Source: Numida meleagris (Eukaryota; Chordata; Aves; Galliformes; Numididae). From it: 64,000 nt of DNA. Of the stretch, positions 23,281-36,200 are shown piece after piece; position 1 is the stretch's first letter, and the number at the start of each line of letters is the position of its first letter. A model generated the notes under the pieces. It made no database searches. It saw only the letters and a list, made by a program, of their open reading frames with translations, and was not told where the DNA came from. The translations under genes were made by a program, and so were the position numbers. The stretch covers positions 57,583,785 to 57,647,784 of the forward strand of contig NC_034411.1 in assembly GCF_002078875.1 (NCBI RefSeq), given 5' to 3'.

Positions 23281-26200
23281 CAGCCACGCACACTCCTGCG
23301 CTCTGCTACGGCACTGGGCCTCAGTCCACTGCAGCCAGTCTGCAAATGGAAAGTAGTTTCACCTGTGCCGCCTGCCCTCCATCATCCCCCTGTGCTCACA
23401 ATGGGAGATATTTTCTGTCACTTGTCATTGTTTAGAAAATGCTACGAAATGAAGGCCCGTGTTTTCTGTTTTCTTTGTGTTTTTTTTTTTTTTTTAATGG
23501 GGTCGGTGAGGGTGGGCTTCCTTCACCCAGAGGAGGGCTGCAAAGCAACATTAAACAAAACAGAGCTACACAAGGCCTAACTGGACAGGGGAGAGGGAGG
23601 GAGGGGGATTGCAATCTGTTGTGTATATGATGCTTGGAAACATTTAGATATATAGACAGGTATAGGTATAGGTATAAATGATGTAGATATAGACTGATAT
23701 AGACAGGTAAATAGGTTAGAGAGAGACAGGCAGACAGAAAGTTTCAGGCAAAGTATAAACCGACATGGAATACAATCATTGTTATACTTAGCAGAGATGT
23801 TTTGTTCAGACCACACGATATCTCTGTGAGATGGCTCTATTCTAAAGGCAAGGATTGGCAAAGTGAATTCAACATTGTTAGTAGTTTGGCATGTTGTTAC
23901 GTCTCTTTTAAAATAGCCCTCAGACTCCTATTTATCCTAGTAATGATCAAGTCCAGACTTTTCCTTCATTTTACATACGCTTCCTTCTACAATTAGAGGG
24001 ACAACTGTGGCCCAAATTACTAAAACAGGAATAATGATAAATAACCAGGAATAAATATTGGGATTCATTATCAACGGAAATACATGACAAAAATGCTCAC
24101 CCACAAAGTCAGAATAACCAAAACATGGTTTGTGCCAGACCAAAGGAACCCTTTTTTTGCTATTGTGGGTATATGCTATTTATGATGGGTATATACCGTA
24201 TGCATCCCAGCAACTGGGGCAGCCTTGCACTGGACAAAGGACAGAGGTGCCCCTCTCTGACAGGAGGACTTCCAGCATCAGCTTCCATTTGCTGAAGTAC
24301 TTGCATAAGAGCAGATTTTAAAATATTTAAGAATCAAACCTATGCCCGCACTCAAATAATACAGGTGTGACTTTACTTAGACTTCTAGCATGCTATCTTG
24401 AGAGCTTCTATTTATTTAAATGGCAAAATCGAGATCATGTGTGTTTGCAGGATGGTGCCCACGTGCAGTACGTAGTATTATTTTATGTTTAACATCTCTC
24501 ATGCCCATTCAGCTCAAATGGCATTGCATATAGCACCCTATATGCAATTAGTGCGGGTTTCATTAATGAACATATGTGCATTAGAAACTAATTATGGAAA
24601 ACAGTATTAACCTTATTGTAATAATTAGCAATAATGCACATTTAAACACTTCTAGAACAGATACACACAAAAAACTGTAGGGATGAGAAAATTCCAATTT
24701 TCCTCACAAACTCTTAACTGAGGAAATATATGGGTTAGAAACAAAGAATAAACCATAACTGAAGCCATTCAGTGCTTTTTTCAACATCATTTCCTAGTGT
24801 TATTGAAATATTTTTATGCAGATAGTTGCCAAATAACTGGATTATTCTATTGTAGCCTCAAATTAGCTGAGTTCTGCAGATGACATGTAAAGAATGATAG
24901 AATTTGGTACCATTTAAAACACTCTTTGGGACACTCAACCTGTACTGATCATTTCTCCAGATGACAGTGGGGTTTTGGGAAGGGCACACCATACTCTGTT
25001 TTGAAGATGCATTTCTAAGTAATTTATGCACAGTTATTTTGTTTATGCTTGAAAAATTGCATCTCTTTTCCTTTAAAAATCTAATAGAGAATTACAGAAT
25101 TTGTAAAAACCTGTTCAGTTCTAATTCATCTGACCTACCTATGTATGTCATAGCCCCTTACAGAAATGGCTCCATCATTGGAAAGGATATCCTTGAAGGA
25201 TATATGCTGAACGTCAGAACTGAAACCCAGCGTTTGAGCTGGAGTAAAGCTGTTCTACTGGGTAAGTAGCTTCAAATAGATCGCTCTTTGATTAAAGGAC
25301 CTGGGAAATTAATACAGGTTCCTTCCATTAGTTGTCTCTTCTTCGATTCTTGCCCTAATCAGATTCTGGCAGCTCGTGATGTGTTCTAAACCCATTATTT
25401 TGTCAATAACAATTTATTGAGTAAAAATAGATCAAACGTTATTTAAATATGCTTTTTAAACATTGTTTCTGTTGCCATTTTATTGAACACCAGACTTCCA
25501 CATCTATTGTGAAGGCAGAGAATTCTAAATGCTTGTTTTCTATATGTAAGCATGGTATTTAATATGATTTTGGCAGTATGCATAATGACATATTTTGGAG
25601 TAGCTAAATTTGGTCGCTCTGTGAGTATTCTTTTGACTTGTTGAATAGGTGAGCTGTAGCCAAATCATGATTAGTCTTCTCAGAGTGTGCTCATAAACAT
25701 TCAGATATATGCCTTCCAAATCCCATATCGTGAATACCATTTAAGGTAGTGAGGGGAAAGAAATGTACATTAATGATTACATTTTATATGGGGTCGATAT
25801 CATCATGCGATCTAATAGCTCCTCTGAAAATAACTAAAAATAAACTAAGAAAAAAATAGTATTTACAGTGTACTGAATTAACATTTCTGTTGTCATGATT
25901 TTTGGAGTATAGGCTAAGACACTTAAAGATGGTTGTATTTCTAGACAGTAGCCTGCACATGATGTTTTACCATCCTTCTTGTAGCAACTTGTGCAGCTCA
26001 TTGTGTGACCTTTCTGACCACTGACAGTCACCTGTCTGCCACATGATCCTTCCCTAAGCCAAACCAGGAGGACGGAGAAGATCACTTGAAGGCACTCACT
26101 AACATACAAGAGAATGTTGCATACGATACTCTGTAAAACCTAAAGCTGGGAAAACAGATGTGTAGAAGTTTGAGAAATAGAAGGTGAGGAGAGATGGTAT

Positions 26201-27220
26201 ATATGCTTTTCTAGCAGAAAGACAGGTGAGTTGCAATCCATGGTGATTCCAGTTCCACTCGACAGTGTTCTCTTCTTCTCCACAGACTTGGTGTCCCCAC
26301 AAATGTGAAGAAATTAAGACTGACCTACTATCAATGGTGGAGAATTGAAAGGTAATTTGTTGGTTGGTTTGTTTCTACTAATACCAGAATAATTATCGTA
26401 TTTATTGAATTACCACACTAAACTAGGGAACCAGTAGCACTTTAAATCCAGCTGTGTGCCCTGGCCACATCCTAACCCCATACCAGAGTGAGTCTCAGGA
26501 ATGCAGAGCTCTTTTTTTTTTTTTTCCAAGGAAGAAAACAAGCATGAGTTCCTTAAAGACACCACAGTGCTCTCTAGCCAGGTTTCAGCCCAATACGCAC
26601 CTGGACACAGTCTAGATGCAGCCTTGGAGAATTTGTTTCTAGAGACTGTGAATTTTAAGACATTGCAAAGTATGTGTTCCAAGGATTTCATCAAAGTTGC
26701 AAGACTGCAAAGATTTCTAGGAGCAGGATGCACCCTGAAAGAAATTCAAAGGCAGATATGGAACTTAGGGGACTGTGAGTGCAGAAGTGAATCTCGAACA
26801 ATATTGCTTATGAAAACTTCGGGAAGCACTGGATCAGAAATAAAAGCTAAAAAAGTCATTTGTAAGACTGTGTCAAATAGAAATTTGGACCTGTAGTGGA
26901 AATACTGATGAGGACTCTTGAGCCAGGAGAAGGGTGAGGATAGAAGTTTGGACATGGAGATTGGACACTGGAGCTTGAAGCACCGGCAAGACCTGAATCA
27001 GTTGAAGGGAGAAGGAAATGAGCAGAAGAGTCTGGAGTGGTAGGGAGGAGGGGTACCAAGGTAGAGCAGAAACTGGGTGATCTGGAATGGATGATAGGCC
27101 AAAAGGAATTGGTAAGAATAAAGGTCCTAAGAGCGGAAATTGGGGAATGGTAAAAGAGAAACCACAGTGGAGGACAAGTGATTTGTAAAGGGAGAACAGA
27201 GTGTGAGGAAACAAGGAAGG
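23281..27220. other. Intergenic sequence, no gene seen
   Basis: AT-rich DNA downstream of the island. It holds a T run at 23479-23495, a degenerate GATA/TATAG simple-repeat tract at about 23640-23710, and a TAAT-rich block at about 24535-24660. From about 26900 it becomes strongly purine-rich on the plus strand. Open frames at 24961-25269 and 26501-26896 have no recognisable family, no supporting splice context and ordinary composition, so I do not call them genes. Confidence 0.6.
24535..24660. promoter_or_regulatory. TAAT-motif-rich block, possible enhancer
   Basis: Within about 125 bp there are many homeodomain-type cores (CATTAATGA, CTAATTATGG, TAATAATTAGCAATAATG), giving dense TAAT/ATTA spacing unlike the adjoining sequence. 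It lies about 1.3 kb beyond the CpG island. Conservation could not be tested. Confidence 0.25.
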
Positions 27221-27299
27221 TAGACAAGGGGAAGAAGGTGGGTACAAGAATAGACAAGGGGAAGAAGGTGGGTACAAGAATGGGCAAGGGGAAGACAGG
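27221..27299 (+). repeat. 30-bp minisatellite in a purine-rich tract
   Basis: The 30-nt unit beginning TAGACAAGGGGAAGAAGG occurs identically at 27221-27250 and 27251-27280, followed by a degenerate partial copy to 27299. It sits in a roughly 400-bp stretch (about 26900-27310) whose plus strand is strongly biased to G and A. Confidence 0.9.
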
Positions 27300-30200
27300 A
27301 GGGAACCTGTGTTAGGCAAAGCAGGAACAGTAGGAAAATGGCAGTCTTTAAAAATGTGACTTACTAGATTTAAGGAGCAGTGATGATCAACCTCTTCCTT
27401 ATGGATGGCGGAGAGAGCAACAGCCACAGGGCTCTCTTGACAGGGAGCTCTTTTCCTACAGCCTCTTTTCTAAGGTGGGAGAGCACACAATGTGTGTAAG
27501 GACCACTATCATTTCTCTTAGCAGAAGGCACTGGTTCCAACTGTAAGATAAGATAACAGTAGCCTCACAGCAGGGCACTGCATTAGAAAGTTTGTTGCAG
27601 CTGGGTCCTCCAGACCTGCTATCTCAAAGATGAGCAGTCAACCTGAGAGCTAAGGCTCTCTAATTTTTTAATTTGCACAAGGAAGGAAAGTTGATGGGGC
27701 AGCACAGGAACAAGCCTAATTCTTAAGAACTGAAGTAAAATGAAAAAACGTTGCAGCCTACAGTCCTGACACAAAGAACAACTTGCTTCAAATGGGCAAC
27801 AAATGAAGGGTTTATTTTACTGGAAAATTTTCTAGATAAGTAACTGCTGCTGAGAAATAACTATAAGTGAATAAATAGCTCATCCTGTAGGTCTGATTGG
27901 ACGTCAAAGTCTGCCAGCTTAGGGAAAGAAGGAGGACATCCTGTGCAAGGTCCTTAAGACACAATGGCTGAGTTAGAACTTGCTCTAATTTACTCTTCCT
28001 GGAGACCAACATGAACAGTTTTTATAGCAACATGTATCAGACTTAGTCACTCGCAACCACACACAGGCATCTCTAGCTAAACAGAAGTTTGTCCAGCAGG
28101 AGATGAAGAGGAAAGAATTCTGAATTTTGCATCTACTAGCCCTAAGACCGGACAACCCTTAGAATGTAGTAGACTCTCTTTATTTTCAGTCCTTTTTATC
28201 TAAAAGATCATTCCAACAATTAAATAAAATCCTTTGTTTAAAAAAGATATTAATGGTGTGAGACACATGGCACCTAACAAGCAATAAATACTTGCTGTGT
28301 GTGAGGTGATGGCACAGGTTTTACTATAGATATACAGATTTTTTCTAAAGGTGGTTAATGCAAAATCCTGACCTCAGTTGCTTACGGCAGTAAAAGGAAA
28401 ATAGAATAAAATTTTTCTGTACATTAGTATGAGCCTTTCCTTACCAAAGTGTTCACAATTGTGCCTGTAGAGGGACGGGTATCCAGTAGGCCTACCAAAT
28501 GTGATTGCAATTAAAGCAATAAACAGAGCATCTCCTGTTAGCTTCCAGATCCAACCTCCAGCATAGAACAGCAAGAAGTGCAGTCTCTCTATAATGTTTT
28601 TCCAGTGATGTCATGTCACATGGACATGCAGCAATAGCATTCCACTCTTTGACAAGCAGTAAAAAATATCAATAGGGCCTGTTTCTGGGACTGACAACAA
28701 ATGGATTGTTCAGAATCAGAGAAATTCATATTCCATTGCCACCAATCCTGAGTCAACAGGCTTTGAAGAGTTGACTCTTACAGTTCCTGAGCTGGAGCAG
28801 CGGTCACTGTTGCCATATCGCTGCTATCATGGTCTGAGTTATGTGAATGGAAATAGTGGCCTCATTTAAGTAAGCGAGAGTTTTCATTCTGGACTTTTAA
28901 GCTATGTATAACCCCCCATGCTAGGAAATCAATCTGCCAAAGTCTCATTTATCACCTAGAAAATAATGATTGGTGTGAATGAGTATTCTAAGAAAAATAA
29001 TAGTGCATAATAGCAAGAGATAGGAGTAACATGCCTATCATAGAGTTCAAGGTTCAACAAACACATTTTAATGGAGAACACAGTCTCCTGGCTACCACAA
29101 CAAAGCAGACAGGATATTCTTTTTGCTTTGAATGAAGAACTGTGTATGTTAGTAGTCTGTACAGGCTAATGCCTGTTCGTGGAAGAATCTGGCCGTGTTG
29201 ATTTATGTTTACAGTTCACCACAAAATTATTTGATTTCAGTATCCAGTGATAACAGAACTGATGTATATCGTGCATTCAGGACGGACTGAACTCCCGAAA
29301 ACTTACTTTTATTTAAACTATTTCTTTTTCACATGTTCAAAGACAATCTTCACGTAATACTTTACATAGAGTCCTCCTAGCTTCTTAACCCCCAGGGAAT
29401 TCTTTGCAAACTGAAATCTTCTGTGGCTTAAATTTTAGAAAGAGGATGTTGTGGCATATGAGCATGAACCATATAATCATTATAACCATTATAGCGCATT
29501 ACTGGGAAGCATATCTACCCTATTTTACCTAAAGTCTAAATCTTTCAACTGGTAAAACGAAGTTAAAATGGAAATCCTTTTAGAAATGTGCAAATACTGC
29601 GTTTGAGGATGCTGTCAAATTCCCAAGGAATGCTTAAAATTTGCAGCATCCAAGAAAACACAGAAGAACTTTGAGATTTTTGCCTAAAAATGATGATGGA
29701 CTTCAGTGGTTCAAAGGAAAAAAGTCTTCCTCTCTCATCACTCACTTGGGCAAGCATGAAGGTGACTAGTAATTTCACAAATATTTGATCATTCTGAAAA
29801 CACTCTGCATATTCTTTGCACTACTCACAGAAGTAATCACAGGAATGATAATGGAGGAGGATACTGTTAGTGCACAAATCTCACCTAGGCATGACGCATA
29901 GCAGTGAGCTTCTGGTATCTGTTACCTGCTGTGCTTGGAGCTAAGGCTAAGAAATTCAGTGGGGTGAAGAATGTTCCTTAGAGCGGGATTCAAACATATA
30001 CATTAGAAGCTTATTGCTTTTGCTTAACTATACAGTGAATTCAGATAAATGCCTGACATTATATACCATGTGAATATCAGAATTATGATTTTTAGTCCAA
30101 AAACTTATGGCAAAAACTGTTTCCTACAATATGATGATGATCACTTTGCACTCAGAATATTTCTGAGTTCACCTGTCTAGGATGAGGTAGCTCTGAACAA

Positions 30201-33200
30201 CCATGCAGTGAGCAAGAATTACTACCTAAATATATCCAAATGAGAAAGAAGATTCTAAAATTATAATGTTATAATTACATATTATATATGTATTAGAAGA
30301 CTTAGTATTTTTGCAAGAAGCATAGTTGCTCTTCTCTGTGGAATGTAAGCCAAGTTTCAGCTGGGAACAAATAACTGAGTTATATAAGCACACATAAAAA
30401 TAGACTGACCCACATCTATAACAACAGGATTGCATTATAATAAAATGGTATTTGTTGTATGATTTCCTGAAAGCAGAAAGCACCTATATAAGTGGACTTA
30501 TGCAAAGAGTCCCATGTAATATACGGTCCGTACAAGGCATCCATGGAACTCTGCAATACGATGGCTTACATGCATATGAGCCATAACATGAACAGTTTTG
30601 TCTTTCTGGTGTGGTGTCCTTCTGCTGAGAAGATGGATATCTACTTCTGAGTATCACACTCCACATTTGTATTGGAAGACTGATGTAAGAGGACACAGCC
30701 TGAGAAAAAGTAGCCACATAAAAAAAAATCTAAGCAAAATTATGATTTTTTAATTTCTCAAATAGGCCACAGTACTGCACAGTTTTGTCGACATTACTGC
30801 AACCCATCAAAATAGAGCTCTAGTAAGCACAGTTCTGCACACATCAGGGAATCTGCAGCTGCAGATTTGAATAGGATGGGAAACATATAAACTTACTGCA
30901 CATGCTGCTACTGCTGTAATAGCTAATATGTCAAGACATGCTTACAGCAATAGATGCATGCATACGCGCTCTGCAGACAAGATTGGTGCTCAGCTGGAAT
31001 TCAAACTAACATGTATTTGCCACTGCTGTCGCTAGCCCTCTCTTGCACAGCTTGCAAATTCACAAGCAGCCATTGTAAATTGCAAATAATGTGTGCTGTA
31101 GTTCTCTAAAGCAAAAAGACAGCAGTACAACTCTGTAACTGTGAATATTTAATACTTCACAATACTCGAAGACTAGTTTTACCAAGAAAATCTGTTCCAA
31201 ACCCAATAGCGGATGTCCAATAAGAGCACCTTTGTTTAACTAGGACTGCCATTGCTGGTGCTCAAATCTAACTTACAAATCCATGAAGCTTAGTTAAATC
31301 AGAATTAATTTTCCTCATGGTAAGGAAGCATGATGTGCTCTGAGGTAATGCATATTTCCATGACAATTACTATTTTAAATTCATAGTTATATTATTGATA
31401 AAATTGCTTATTTATTTTTTAACGTGGCAAGGACTCCTTCAGAACAGAGACTTTTGTCCCTAGTATTCTAAGAGGTAAAAAAATAAATGTTGTCTTGAGC
31501 TAAGCATGTAAAATTTCAGCATCAAATGTTCCTGTAAGAAATGAGTGACAGAAAACAGCATTAGAATGGTAACTATTTCTAATCTTGTTGTATTTGCCAC
31601 CTTTTAGCCCTAACATAGAGTTTATAATATATGGGAAACAGACAGATATTCATAGATTTGGTTGCTTAACCAACAAATATCAATATAACAAATTGAGTAT
31701 ATCATAGAAAGGGCACAACTCTTTTTTTTTTTTTTTTGACACTGGTTAACTACCCTAGCTTGACACAGATGCAAAAGTAGCCACTTGAGGCAAACTTAGG
31801 CTGGAGTTGCCGCTTGAAGTTGGCTAAAAGATAACTCCATTTCTGTGTGCAATGACTCAATCCTATCTCAGTTGAGCCTGTCAATATGAGCAAAAACTAA
31901 GTGCTCTTCATGATAGAGAGCCTGGTTCTCTGAAAACTAATCAAGTCTACAAGGACATCTTGCACTGGTTATTGAAGAACCGTGAAAATATTTTTTTTTA
32001 TTGTTTCTATTCCAATATGGAATGAATTAAAACAGAAATATTCAGAAGAAATTTGAAGTGGATGAAGATTAGTAGAATATGCAATTAGATCAAATCCGTG
32101 TATTAACCAACAATATCTCCAGGTAGCACATATGATCCATATATCCCAGTAAAAGATGCCTGTATTTCACATACTTAGTGTGTCAGATGACACCTAGATA
32201 TTTTGAAATAAGGGCCACACTACAGACAAGAGGGCATCAATCTTTCAGTGTAATTGCTTTATTTTCTGTATATCCCTGTGAGATTGCAACAGTGCAGTCA
32301 TTATATTTGCATATGAAAGGAGGGAAAAACAAAAATTAGAAGTTAAAATGTACTTCTAAACCAGCTCAGTGACCGATCAACTGAAAGCCCATAGAAATCA
32401 ACAGGACATTAATTCCCAGTGGGAACTGGGCTAAAAAATCTTTTAGACCATTTGGCAACTTTTGCTCTCATCTATAAATAATCTGTTTCTGGAGCCAAAA
32501 CCTCATGGATTTAGTTGATCTTGTGCTTATACACTGGAAATTCAGACTGTGAAAATGGCTCTAAAACTATGAATGTTAAGAAAAAGTAGAAGTTTTCATT
32601 ATGATTTAACATATGCTTGGCGATTCTTCATCAGGAAAGCCTGATATATATGACCAAAAGTAAGATGCCTAACTAAAGCAACTCAAAAAAGCTGTGGTAA
32701 TATTGTACCAAACTGCTAAGTGTAGTCCACCCTGAGGAAGCCTTGTGGTGATTTTACGAAGTCTGGATTTACAATTTACTCGAAGGAAATATTACAAAAC
32801 TGAACTGTAAAGAAGGTGAGAATTCTACTGATAAATTCAGTTTACCAGGAGAAACTGCACTAATTTAAAATTTAATTACTATTATTGGAAAGAATTGGAA
32901 ACCACTGGAAATTTGTTTTTAAGCATAGTTTTCAAATTGGATGAGAGAGGGATTGAGATGCTTAAACCTTAATTGAATTCTCAAATAAGTGTTTACAAAT
33001 TTTTATTATTTTATTTAGAGATGGCTATTTAACAGGAGGGACATTAGACTGCAGATCATGTAACAAAAGTTTAATTTTCTCAGACCTATCTCTTCTCAAA
33101 TTCCAGGGCTTTATTTAATCTCAAATGCTTATTTGCTTGTCATCCCTAAAAGAACACCCAGCACGATCCAGTAATATGCCAGCCCAGGGAAGTGAACTTG

Positions 33201-36200
33201 CCATGACTTTGCACAACTGTGCAGCATGTATGAGCAGCTGAGGCTCATCCGGGCCTGGAATGCACAGCTGGCAGATTTTCTGAGCTCCAGCAACAGCTCC
33301 TGTCCTCGGTCACCCACCTCTGAGCTCCAGCCCCAACATTACTGAAGAGTTCCTCTAGACTTAGACAGCAAAATTAAGAGGTCTCTGTCCTCCACATAGA
33401 AAAGCCTCTGTGGACCGCAAATAGCTCGTTGGAGATGGGAAAAGAAGGAACTCATTCGAAGATTTCCTTTTTTTGACTTGTGAACCTGGCTTTTGCACTG
33501 CAGTTCATCTGCTGAGTAATTACTCCCAGCAAGCAGAGTCACCAACGTGAAAATAGTTTTTGATAAACCAGTTGACAAAAATCATTGCTTCCTGGCAGGA
33601 CAGAGGATCTCCTCTGCCCCATATGGGATGTTTTTCAATTATATCCACTGGATGTGGGAATCATTAGTTACTTTGAAATTTTGAATTATATTGTTCAGGT
33701 ATATTGAGTTAAATAAAAGTCATACTGAGTCTTACCAAAAAGCTTAAAAACTGGCAATTCACATCTTCAAGGTGAGAGACTATATCATTTTTTCAATATG
33801 GTAACTTTTCGCTCCTATGCATAGAAGATGAATTGAAAATCCCCTGCAAATTTGACTTGCTGGAATTGAGAACCTACTGGGGAGGCTGGAGCTGGGTGAG
33901 TGAGGCACAGTGTAAATTAAAACAGATAAGAGTATAACCTTATAATTATTTTATGCATATAACTGTTAAGTATATAAGAATATATAATGCAATTTTCCCA
34001 TATAGTATAAACACACTATAATTTTGAAAAAGGCTGGAAAGGTGGCCTTTAGGCTTAAGTAATTCTATCAGAATGGTAATATGTAGTTGAAAGAACATTT
34101 TTTTTTGCATACATTTTGTTTGAATATTGTTCATCTTAATAAACACAAAACTTGAAGTTGCTTCAGGGTTTGGCACCTTGGAAGTTATTCCAAGGGAGAC
34201 AATACACACTGTTTGTAGCTGTATATATTATGGTTGGATCTGACAGCACAATCTTTAATGAAGATGTCCCCAATATTTCTCACTTCATGACCTTTCTTTT
34301 TAATTACTTATAACTTTGCCAAATGACTTTTGGAAAGAAAATTTTCTTGGCAGATGCTTTTCCTTAGTCTGATGATTTTCTTGTTTATTTCTCAATTTAT
34401 AGATAAATCACTATAAGATCGTGTGAGAACAAAGCCTGAAAAAAAAGTGTGTAATGTTGTCCACATGAAAATGTTGTGTTTTACTTTTTTAATTTTACAC
34501 ATTTAATTTTACACATTTTGCAGTAAAAATACTACATTTGAGATGCATTGAGGGGCTTTGTGCTGGATAAATGGTTCTGTTGCTCCTCTGAAAATCTATC
34601 CACATTTGAAAAATTTCATTTTGTAAATGCTCAGAAAAGTCTTGCTAGAGATTTATCTGCAAACTGAAGAGTCTGTCTACTGTGGACACGCTCAGAGCTG
34701 CACAAACATAATTCTTCCTATGATTAGAGCTAAGCACCACAAAATGTTTTTCCAGTGCCCCTCAGGGACCCTTCTGTCGACATAGTGCAGAGAGATTAAT
34801 TTGAATGCAGTGTGGACAAAAACAGAATTTAGAAGTTGGTGAGTATATGCAGGGAGAAAGAAATGGAAGGAGTATGATGAGCTGAGAGTGGAGCCATGAA
34901 CTGCTATGTGTATGTGCAGGAGATGGAGACAGGGAATAGTCTTAGAGGGTGACAAACAGCCAAAGTATGTGAAGGAAGAGAACTGACATTAGCTGAATAA
35001 AGAGACCGGGACAAAGAAGTATGTTTTGATGAAGATTTCTGGAATGGGTTTGAAAAGGAATGGCAACTAAAACAAGGAGGGCTAACCAGAGGTTTGTGAG
35101 CTGGTCAGTAGAAGCTGAATTATTTGGTTACATAGGAAGACAGGAATGTAAATGGCATAAAGAAGGCTGGAATGAGAGTCAGGCAGAACACTAGAATACC
35201 ACTTTAAAGGTGCAATGCAAAGTTAAATGCAAGCAGTTAGCACATGGAAAATGCCAATGCTGATAATGCTTTTGGAACCTTAAATTGAATCCTTGGGCAC
35301 AAGCATGGTGATACACTACTACAGCATGATGATACACTACCTCTTCTATAGAAACCCAGCGTTACTCGGTGAGCCCCGTTATAAGAAATCTCCTCTGGGT
35401 CTCCACAAGGTTATAAATTGGAAGAGATTATCAAACTCCTGCTTAATCAATTTTAGCAGTCAGAAGGTGTGAAAGATATTAAGCAGTGGATTGCCAGAAG
35501 GAAAGCTACCTGAATGGGGATGCTGAAAATTAGATTCTATCTTCCTCTGACAGAGTTCTCATATAACTCTAAACAAATAATTTTAATATAACTTTTTTGG
35601 ATGGTCACTAATTGCACATTTGCAGAAAGCCACCCAGAGATCTGAGATCTATTTTTAAATAGTGTTGGCTGCATGTGAATTCCTCTGGAACTATGTTTCA
35701 GACATAATGGCTTTGAAAGTCAGGTCCTTGGTGCCTTACTTGGACACTGAGTATTACAAACTAGTTTTGACTTTAAGCTCTCACTTTCCCATCAGACACT
35801 GCTTTCCACCTCCAAAGTTTCCCTGAGTCCAGATGTGCCTCTAAGTGAAGAAACATAATTTAATTTGGTTATTCCACAATTCACTTCAAGCTGAATACCT
35901 CAATAAACAATTTTCTTGGTTATGTAAAACGGCACTGATTTGTTTGTTTCAACTTGAACATTTAGTTCAGTCCTACAGGGCTTCTGGCACTTTTTTGGTT
36001 AGCCTGTGATTCATCCCACACAAAGGGTCAACTAGGTTCTTGAATTAAATACATAAAGAGAAAAAAAACAGTAGTTCTGGAATGAGAAAACCATTGTAGC
36101 TTGCATTTACTGAAGAAAAACCTACATAGTTAAGCTTTGTAACGAAAATAGAACCTCCACTTTTGGATGGAAACCAGAGAACAGTTTGGAGTTTCAGTAA

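Noticed and set aside
24961..25269. 102-codon plus-strand open frame
   Set aside because: No recognisable domain, AT-rich ordinary composition and no supporting splice or promoter context.
26501..26896. 131-codon plus-strand frame starting in a T run
   Set aside because: The peptide matches nothing known to me and the start is in a homopolymer; most likely chance.
26856..27427. Minus-strand P/S/L-rich frames of 140-180 codons
   Set aside because: They are the shadow of the purine-rich plus-strand tract and its minisatellite, and look repetitive rather than protein-like.
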